Below are positions 6,768 through 11,067 of a stretch of DNA of 11,067 nt, one piece after another (position 1 is the stretch's first letter; each line of letters opens with the position of its first letter). The stretch spans positions 1 through 11,067 of the forward strand of contig PMSZ01000355.1 of assembly GCA_003168235.1 (NCBI GenBank). Reading direction: 5' to 3'. The notes beneath the pieces are model-generated. The model worked only from the letters and a program-made list of their open reading frames with translations, did no database searches and was not told where the DNA came from. The DNA comes from Acidobacteriaceae bacterium (GTDB taxonomy: Bacteria > Acidobacteriota > Terriglobia > Terriglobales > Acidobacteriaceae). The position numbers and the translations under genes were made by a program.

Positions 6768-8009
6768 ATGTCAGTACGAGCGCAACCTCCAAGTGAAATG
6801 ACGCAAGCGAATGAGCATTCCGTCCATCCGGCGCTTGAGCGGCCGCCCGATCGCGGTCCCGCTCCGGCGGGGAGGGCGAAGATTCTGATTGGCGCGGTGC
6901 TTCTGGTTCTGATCACCGCCGGTACGGTTACGCTCTTGAGCAAGAAGAGCGAAGAGGACGCTTTGGCGAAAGAGACGGATGCGGCCGCGGTCCCGACCGT
7001 GGCAGTGGTGCAACCACTACCCCAGTCCGCAAACGACGAACTTGTGCTGCCGGGAAATCTGCAGGCGTACATCGAGTCGCCGATTTTTGCCCGCACCAAC
7101 GGATATCTTTTGCGCTGGTATAAGGACATTGGCAGCAAGGTCCAGAAGGGTGAATTGCTGGCGGCGATTGACACGCCCGAAGTCGACCAGCAACTTTTGC
7201 AGGCGCGCGCCAGCCGCGAGCAGGTTCGGGCGGCGCTGGGATTGGCGAAGATTTCGGCTGACCGCTGGGCGAACCTGCGGAAGACAGACTCGGTTTCGCA
7301 GCAGGAAGCCGATCAGCAGGAGAGCGGCTATCAACAGGCGCAGGCCAATCTGGGCGCAGCCGATGCGAATGTTCGCCGCCTGGAAGAACTGGAGTCGTTC
7401 AAGAACGTGTACGCTCCGTTTTCCGGCGTGATCACGCGGCGCACCGTCGATCCGGGAGCGCTGATCAACTCCGGAGCGGGCGTGCCCGGCACTCAACTGT
7501 TCAACATTGCGCGCGTCGATCCGCTGCGCGTTTACGTGAGCGTTCCTCAGTCGTATGCGCCGAACATCAAATCCGGGTTAAAGGCCGACGTTACGCTGCA
7601 GGAATTTCCCGGGCAGAAATTTGTGGGAACGGTGGTGCGCACGGCCGAGTCCATCGATCCTGCCACGCGAACGTTGAATACAGAAGTCGATGTTCCTAAT
7701 AAAGATGGCAAGCTGCTGCCAGGCTCGCTCGGGCAGGTGCATTTTGCAGCGGGCACCTCGGTCCCTAGAATTACGATCCCGGTCAATGCGATGCTATTCC
7801 GGGCGCAGGGGCCGCAGGTTGCGGTGGTCGACAACGATAGCAAAGTGCATTTGCGCTCGATCAGCATTGGGCGGGACTACGGCGCCACGCTTGAGATTCT
7901 GGGCGGGATCGAGGCCACCGACCGGATCATTATCAACCCGTCCGACTCGCTCGAAGAAGGGCAACAGGTGCATGTTGCCAAGGCAAACGCGGGAGATACG
8001 CATTCGTGA
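6768..8009 (+). CDS. RND efflux periplasmic adaptor subunit (HlyD/MFP family)
   Basis: A 413-residue membrane-fusion protein linking the RND permease to the outer-membrane channel. An N-terminal cytoplasmic stretch of about 37 residues is followed by one membrane anchor at about 39-57 (ILIGAVLLVLITAGTVTLL). The first half of the lipoyl domain is at about 100-138 (SPIFARTNGYLLRWYKDIGS, then KGELLAAIDTPEVD). An alpha-helical hairpin follows at about 139-210, rich in Gln and Ala. The second lipoyl half is YAPFSGVITRRTVDPGALI at about 215-233. Beta-barrel and membrane-proximal domains extend to the C-terminus. There is no lipobox, so it is anchored by the helix and not by lipid. The ATG at 6768 has GGGGAG at 6752-6757; an in-frame TTG at 6747 is less likely. 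It begins 44 bases after the permease stop, so the two are co-transcribed. Confidence 0.92.
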   Translation: MSVRAQPPSEMTQANEHSVHPALERPPDRGPAPAGRAKILIGAVLLVLITAGTVTLLSKKSEEDALAKETDAAAVPTVAVVQPLPQSANDELVLPGNLQAYIESPIFARTNGYLLRWYKDIGSKVQKGELLAAIDTPEVDQQLLQARASREQVRAALGLAKISADRWANLRKTDSVSQQEADQQESGYQQAQANLGAADANVRRLEELESFKNVYAPFSGVITRRTVDPGALINSGAGVPGTQLFNIARVDPLRVYVSVPQSYAPNIKSGLKADVTLQEFPGQKFVGTVVRTAESIDPATRTLNTEVDVPNKDGKLLPGSLGQVHFAAGTSVPRITIPVNAMLFRAQGPQVAVVDNDSKVHLRSISIGRDYGATLEILGGIEATDRIIINPSDSLEEGQQVHVAKANAGDTHS

Positions 8010-8043
8010 AAATCCCGCCGCCGAGGCATGGAGTGACGGAGCA

Positions 8044-8085
8044 GGTCTTTTTGCGAAGACCCTTGTCAACTCGTATTTCTTCGCA
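8044..8085 (+). promoter_or_regulatory. Two mutually exclusive hairpins before the outer-membrane factor gene
   Basis: Stem A pairs GGTCTT (8044-8049) with AAGACC (8056-8061) across a 6-base loop. Stem B pairs TGCGAAGA (8052-8059) with TCTTCGCA (8078-8085) across 18 bases. They share bases 8056-8059, so only one can form. Stem B ends on the first A of the AGGAAG ribosome-binding site (8085-8090). Both pairings are perfect; a role in tuning expression of the outer-membrane factor is inferred. Confidence 0.4.
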
Positions 8086-8097
8086 GGAAGCGACATC

Positions 8098-9588
8098 ATG
8101 AACTCGCTTCTCTCGGTGGCTCGGTGTCTTCGTGCTGGGTGTTGCATCCTGCTCGTTGTGGCTTCTGTTGGCTGTACGGTGGGGCCGGGATATCAACGAC
8201 CGGCGGCGCAGGTTCCCGACACGTGGAAAGGTGAGGGACCGTGGCAAGCGGCGACTCCGAAGGATGCAATTCCCAAAGGTGTGTGGTGGCAGATTTATCA
8301 TGATGCACAGCTTGACCAACTGGAGCAGCAATTGCTCCAGGCAAACCAGTCGCTCTCGGCGGCGCAGGACCGATTAGCGCAAGCACGAGCGCAGGCGCGG
8401 ATTGCATCGGCGGCATACTTTCCTACACTGAGCACCGATCCGAGCGGGCAGCGCGAACGATTCTCGGGGAATCGTCCGCTGGAAGGGGCGATACCGCCGC
8501 TGCGGCCCGATACTGAGAATGTTTTTTCGGTTCCGTTTTCGGCTAGTTACGAACTCGACTTATTCGGACGCGTGCGGCGCACCCTGGAAGCGGCGAACGC
8601 TTCCCTGCAGGGCAGCGCGGCGGACCTGGAGAATGTGCGACTGGTGTTGACGGCCGAACTTGCAGCGGATTATTTCAATCTGCGCGAAAGCGATCGTGAG
8701 GCTGGGGTAGTGCGGCAGTCGATTGAGATTGAGCAAAAGGGGTTGGATCTGGTCAACCACCGTCACGACGGCGGAGTCGCGAACGGGTTGGAACTGGCGC
8801 AGCAGGCGGCGTTATTGGAGTCGACGGCGACGCAACTGCAACTCGTGCTGCAGCAGCGGGCGCAATATGAGCACGCGATCGCGGTGCTGGTGGGGAAGTC
8901 GGCCTCAGCGTTCAGCGTAGCCGAGGCGCCGTTTGAGACGGCTCCTCCGGCGATTCCCACTGGCGTTCCATCGGAGATATTGGAGCGACGGCCCGATGTT
9001 GCGACGAGTGAGCGGCAGATGGCATTTGAGAATGCGCAGGTAGGCATTGCGATGACTGCGTTTTATCCGCATATCACGCTATCTGGAAGCGGCGGATGGG
9101 AAAGCCGGGACATTGCCACGTTGTTGAGCGCTCCGAGCGCGATGTGGGCACTGGGCGGAGACGTATTGCAGCCGATTTTCAATGGCGGGCGCAATCGCGC
9201 GAACCTGGCATCGGCGCGCGCAGCCTATGACGAATCGGTGGCCAATTATCGCGAAGCGGTGCTGGAAGCATTCCAGCAAGTGGAGGACGGGCTTTCAGGT
9301 CTCGCGCTGCTCGATCAGGCGGCGAAGACGCAGCAGGCGGCGGTGACAGAATCGCGACGCGCACTCGAAGTGGCCAACAATCGCTATGTTGGCGGCCTTA
9401 CAACTTATCTCGACGTGATTACGGCGCAATCCACTCTGCTGGCGAACGAACGCCTGGCGACGCAACTTCTCGGGCAGCAGATGACCACCTCGGTTTATCT
9501 GGTGAAGGCCCTGGGTGGCGGGTGGGATGCTTCCGAGATCCGGCGCGAAAATGTCAGGCCGACCATTGGACAAGCGGTGCAGCAGTAA
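8098..9588 (+). CDS. Outer-membrane factor lipoprotein of the RND efflux system (TolC/OprM/NodT family)
   Basis: A 496-residue channel protein that carries pumped substrates across the outer membrane. The N-terminus is a lipoprotein signal ending VASVGC, with Cys26 as the likely lipidated residue, followed by TVGPGYQRP, the standard opening of the NodT/OprM group. Two outer-membrane-efflux repeats follow (about 65-265 and 295-475). The first contains SYELDLFGRVRR at 150-161. The second contains LERRPDVATSERQ at 295-307, FYPHITLSGSGGW at 322-334 and FNGGRNRANL at 361-370. The C-terminus has VANNRYVGGLTTYLDVITAQ, another hallmark. The ATG at 8098 has AGGAAG at 8085-8090, 7 bases upstream. The reading frame is open further upstream to 7690, but that part overlaps the adaptor gene and lacks family sequence. 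It is the last gene of the operon, 88 bases after the adaptor stop. Confidence 0.93.
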   Translation: MNSLLSVARCLRAGCCILLVVASVGCTVGPGYQRPAAQVPDTWKGEGPWQAATPKDAIPKGVWWQIYHDAQLDQLEQQLLQANQSLSAAQDRLAQARAQARIASAAYFPTLSTDPSGQRERFSGNRPLEGAIPPLRPDTENVFSVPFSASYELDLFGRVRRTLEAANASLQGSAADLENVRLVLTAELAADYFNLRESDREAGVVRQSIEIEQKGLDLVNHRHDGGVANGLELAQQAALLESTATQLQLVLQQRAQYEHAIAVLVGKSASAFSVAEAPFETAPPAIPTGVPSEILERRPDVATSERQMAFENAQVGIAMTAFYPHITLSGSGGWESRDIATLLSAPSAMWALGGDVLQPIFNGGRNRANLASARAAYDESVANYREAVLEAFQQVEDGLSGLALLDQAAKTQQAAVTESRRALEVANNRYVGGLTTYLDVITAQSTLLANERLATQLLGQQMTTSVYLVKALGGGWDASEIRRENVRPTIGQAVQQ

Positions 9589-9605
9589 GCTGGCAAGTTT
9601 TCGAG

Positions 9606-9633
9606 CCGAGGGTCAATTGCGCACAGGCCTCGG
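9606..9633 (+). terminator. Possible hairpin after the efflux operon
   Basis: CCGAGG (9606-9611) and CCTCGG (9628-9633) form a perfect inverted repeat with a 16-base loop, 18 bases past the stop of the outer-membrane factor gene. An alternative pairing is GGGTC (9610-9614) with GACCC (9633-9637). There is no T-run, so it is not a classical intrinsic terminator; it may protect the 3' end or do nothing. Confidence 0.25.
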
Positions 9634-9685
9634 ACCCGTACCGGAACCTTGGACAAACGATTTGCATTCCCGCGGGGCAGCCATC

Positions 9686-9705
9686 GGCTCATGCTCCAGG
9701 GAGCC
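9686..9705. terminator. Possible hairpin between convergent genes
   Basis: GGCTC (9686-9690) pairs with GAGCC (9701-9705), with a nested alternative GCTC/GAGC (9693-9696 and 9701-9704). It lies in the 145-base gap where the efflux operon and the DUF2934 gene converge. It lacks a T-run on either strand. The evidence for termination is weak. Confidence 0.2.
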
Positions 9706-9733
9706 CGCGCCAAGCACTTCACTCAAGCCTTAC

Positions 9734-10138
9734 TTAAGCCCTGGATTCTCCGCTGCCTAGGCGCGAGCGGACCTCGCGCTCTGCAATCAGCCAATCCTGG
9801 TTCTGGTCGCCGTTGCTTTCGCTGCCGGCGGTTGCGCGACGCTGCAGGTAGAGTTCGTAGGCGCGACGGCGAATCTGTTCTTCGACATTGAAGGAAGCGC
9901 CATTGCCGGGAACCACATGGGCTGATTTTCCGTTCTTCGGGCCGGATGGCGAGACAAACTTCGGTGCGGCCTTCGGAGCTTCGTTCTGCGCTTCTTTCTG
10001 GGACACTTGTTGCTTCAGAGCTTCTTTTGGAACGTCGTTCCGAAGTTCTGGCACAGCCTGCACTGCGGCTGGCGGCGTGGTGGATGCAGCTTTCTTGCTC
10101 CGACGTGCGGTGGAGGGTTCGGTTGTTTTTTTGGCCAT
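9734..10138 (-). CDS. DUF2934 domain-containing protein
   Basis: A 134-residue protein of unknown function. The first 80 residues are low-complexity and probably disordered: a basic start (MAKKTTEPSTARRSKKAAST), then Ala/Pro/Gln/Lys-rich sequence. The C-terminal part, about 86-125, has the DUF2934 pattern EEQIRRRAYELYLQR, a short Gly-rich turn, then QDWLIAEREVRSRL. This small helical domain is common in Acidobacteriota and proteobacteria; its biochemical role is not known to me. The ATG at 10138 is preceded by a strong AAGGAG with proper spacing. A longer frame from 10198 would add 20 residues without a good ribosome-binding site, so I rejected it. The gene is convergent with the efflux operon and divergent from the GAF gene. 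The Lys/Ala/Pro-rich tail resembles those of nucleic-acid-binding bacterial proteins, but that is only a comparison. Confidence 0.8.
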   Translation of the reverse strand: MAKKTTEPSTARRSKKAASTTPPAAVQAVPELRNDVPKEALKQQVSQKEAQNEAPKAAPKFVSPSGPKNGKSAHVVPGNGASFNVEEQIRRRAYELYLQRRATAGSESNGDQNQDWLIAEREVRSRLGSGESRA

Positions 10139-10157
10139 GCAATACTCCTTACATATA

Positions 10158-10169
10158 CCTAGTTCTAGG
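10158..10169. promoter_or_regulatory. Palindrome in front of the DUF2934 gene
   Basis: CCTAGTTCTAGG has perfect 5-base arms and a 2-base centre, 20-31 bases upstream of the DUF2934 start codon and just before its ribosome-binding site. It is a plausible operator or part of the promoter region. On the complement, TTGCAC lies upstream of it and TATATG downstream, 16 bases apart, but that would place transcription start in the Shine-Dalgarno. Confidence 0.35.
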
Positions 10170-10388
10170 AATGGTGCAACGTAATGAATGAGCGACATAG
10201 ATGCACTCCGATCGCCGCTATTCGACTATGAGCGAATGGTGATTCTTTAACTATATCGTGAACGCGTGTGGAATTGTGTGACGAGGCAGTTAAAAATTCG
10301 CTGTGTCGCATTGAAAAAGTCACTTTATTGGACTCGGGCGAAAAATCAGCGCAAGTACTCTGGTAACTTGTCGAAAGCTTACGGTCGA

Positions 10389-10413
10389 CCGCACGATAAG
10401 CAAGTACGTGCGG
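10389..10413 (+). promoter_or_regulatory. Hairpin or operator just upstream of the GAF gene start
   Basis: CCGCACG (10389-10395) and CGTGCGG (10407-10413) are perfect 7-base arms around an 11-base centre that contains one GCAAGTAC copy. The right arm ends 10 bases before the ATG, where a ribosome-binding site would be expected. It may hide the translation start in RNA or act as a DNA operator. Confidence 0.45.
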
Positions 10414-10423
10414 ATGCATAACT

Positions 10424-10996
10424 ATGTCATCGACCACAAGCGGCAGTCAGGGATTGGGAACTAAAACCGCAAGAACCAGCCTCAGTGAGCTGGAAAGCAT
10501 GGTCTCGGAATCTCCGACTTCGGACCGAGCGTGCGGCAAACTGGCCCAGATACTTCGGGTGCGGCGCAGCGAAGTGGCGCTGCTGCGATTGGAAAAGGGC
10601 AGTCTGAAATTCATTTATCCGGCGGAACTGCGATCGGCGGGCGTATTGCCGCTGAGCGGATCGGCTGTGGCCGCGCGCACGGCATCGACTCGTTCTCCGC
10701 TCTTGTCGAATGCCTTCATGCGGGTGAAACATGCCAGCCTGTTTGAGGCGGTCAAGATCGTGTCCCCTGCCGACGAAAATGAGCGAAGCATGGAGCAGAT
10801 GCCGATCCAGAAGATCATGTCCGTTCCGGTGGTGCGCCCCGGGGGAGAGGTAGTGGGAGTGGTGCAGGTTTCGCGCAAGGGGCTCGATGCTTCGGGATCA
10901 GGCGCAGATTTCACCAGTGGCGATCTGAAGCAATTGGAACAAGGCGCAGAAATTCTTTCCCGCATGCCGTTTATGCAGGAAGGCGCCGAGTTCTAG
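10424..10996 (+). CDS. GAF domain-containing protein
   Basis: A 190-residue soluble protein made almost wholly of one GAF domain, a fold that binds small molecules (cyclic nucleotides, haem, tetrapyrroles) or mediates dimer contacts. Visible elements are a Ser/Thr-rich start (1-20), the first helix around 20-45, strand EVALLRLEKGSLKFIYP at about 50-66, GSAVAARTASTRSPLL at about 79-94, and the diagnostic C-terminal segment QKIMSVPVVRPGGEVVGVVQVSRKG at about 129-153, followed by a final helix (SGDLKQLEQGAEIL). There is no output domain (kinase, GGDEF, HTH), so it may act with a partner protein. The ATG at 10424 has only a weak ribosome-binding site (GGA at 10412-10414). No ligand-binding residues can be named. 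The GAF assignment rests on the IMSVPV...GVVQVSRKG signature. Confidence 0.78.
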   Translation: MSSTTSGSQGLGTKTARTSLSELESMVSESPTSDRACGKLAQILRVRRSEVALLRLEKGSLKFIYPAELRSAGVLPLSGSAVAARTASTRSPLLSNAFMRVKHASLFEAVKIVSPADENERSMEQMPIQKIMSVPVVRPGGEVVGVVQVSRKGLDASGSGADFTSGDLKQLEQGAEILSRMPFMQEGAEF

Positions 10997-11037
10997 CTCA
11001 CGATTACCGCGAACCCAAAGTCTGGCGCTAACCCCAA

Positions 11038-11053
11038 AATCGCGTTTGCGATT
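11038..11053 (+). terminator. Possible hairpin after the GAF gene
   Basis: AATCGC (11038-11043) and GCGATT (11048-11053) pair perfectly across a GTTT loop, about 40 bases after the GAF stop codon. No T-run follows before the window ends, so only a partial case for termination can be made. Confidence 0.3.
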
Positions 11054-11067
11054 CGCGCATGAAAAAC

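Larger units (their letters stand above)
10139..10423. other. Divergent intergenic region between the DUF2934 and GAF genes
   Basis: About 285 bases, more AT-rich than the flanking genes, with no convincing coding frame. It holds the CCTAGTTCTAGG palindrome near the left end, a partial inverted repeat ATTCG/CGAAT (10220-10224 and 10233-10237), two copies of GCAAGTAC (10351-10358 and 10400-10407), and a hairpin next to the GAF start codon. I see no clear sigma-70 promoter for the GAF gene. A GGTAACTT...GGTC arrangement around 10361-10386 loosely resembles extracytoplasmic-function sigma promoters, but this is weak. Confidence 0.5.

Noticed and set aside
7690..8097. Upstream extension of the outer-membrane factor frame into the adaptor gene
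   Set aside because: It overlaps the adaptor in another frame, is Arg/Ser/Cys-rich, and the lipoprotein signal with a good ribosome-binding site begins at 8098.
9515..9760. Plus-strand open frames spanning the end of the outer-membrane factor gene and the following gap
   Set aside because: There is no ribosome-binding site, no recognisable protein sequence, and much of the length overlaps a real gene.
11059..11067. ATG AAA AAC at the right edge as a possible next gene start
   Set aside because: Only three codons are visible and no ribosome-binding site precedes them.

Overview
This window looks like chromosomal DNA of a moderately GC-rich Gram-negative-type bacterium. The best guess is an acidobacterium (Terriglobia, Koribacter-like). 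The reasons are the overall protein style, a complete tripartite RND pump with a lipoprotein outer-membrane factor, a small DUF2934 protein (a family common in Acidobacteriota), and stand-alone GAF and STAS proteins. This is inference from recalled family knowledge; no search was run.

Region 1 (1-2060, minus strand) is an iron-sulfur cluster assembly operon transcribed right to left: iscR (Rrf2-family [2Fe-2S] regulator), iscS (cysteine desulfurase) and iscU (scaffold, cut by the window edge). Just upstream of iscR, at 2096-2111, there is a close match to the core of the enterobacterial IscR type 1 site. It overlaps at its edge a second inverted repeat at 2083-2100, which suggests the usual feedback loop in which holo-IscR represses its own operon.

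Region 2 (2061-3573) holds a roughly 320-base intergenic region, a short plus-strand STAS anti-anti-sigma-like gene (2381-2722), and a minus-strand TetR regulator starting at 3433. The tetR frame has no stop where the family normally ends. It stays open through the whole STAS gene in antisense to 2309. Between tetR and the pump lie a strong promoter-like sequence with a perfect TATAAT and, at its expected start point, a pseudo-palindrome that is a good candidate TetR operator.

Region 3 (3574-9588, plus strand) is a three-gene efflux operon in the order inner-membrane RND permease, periplasmic adaptor, outer-membrane factor. Together these would form a proton-driven pump spanning both membranes, probably repressed by the divergent TetR protein. 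The 88-base gap before the outer-membrane gene contains two mutually exclusive hairpins, one of which touches the ribosome-binding site.

Region 4 (9589-11067) has a minus-strand DUF2934 protein (9734-10138), a divergent AT-richer intergenic region with several inverted repeats, and a plus-strand single-domain GAF protein (10424-10996).

I found no RNA genes, mobile elements or CRISPR arrays. Nothing here is clearly a new system; the most interesting signals are regulatory (the operator candidates and the competing hairpins) and the tetR/STAS antisense nesting.
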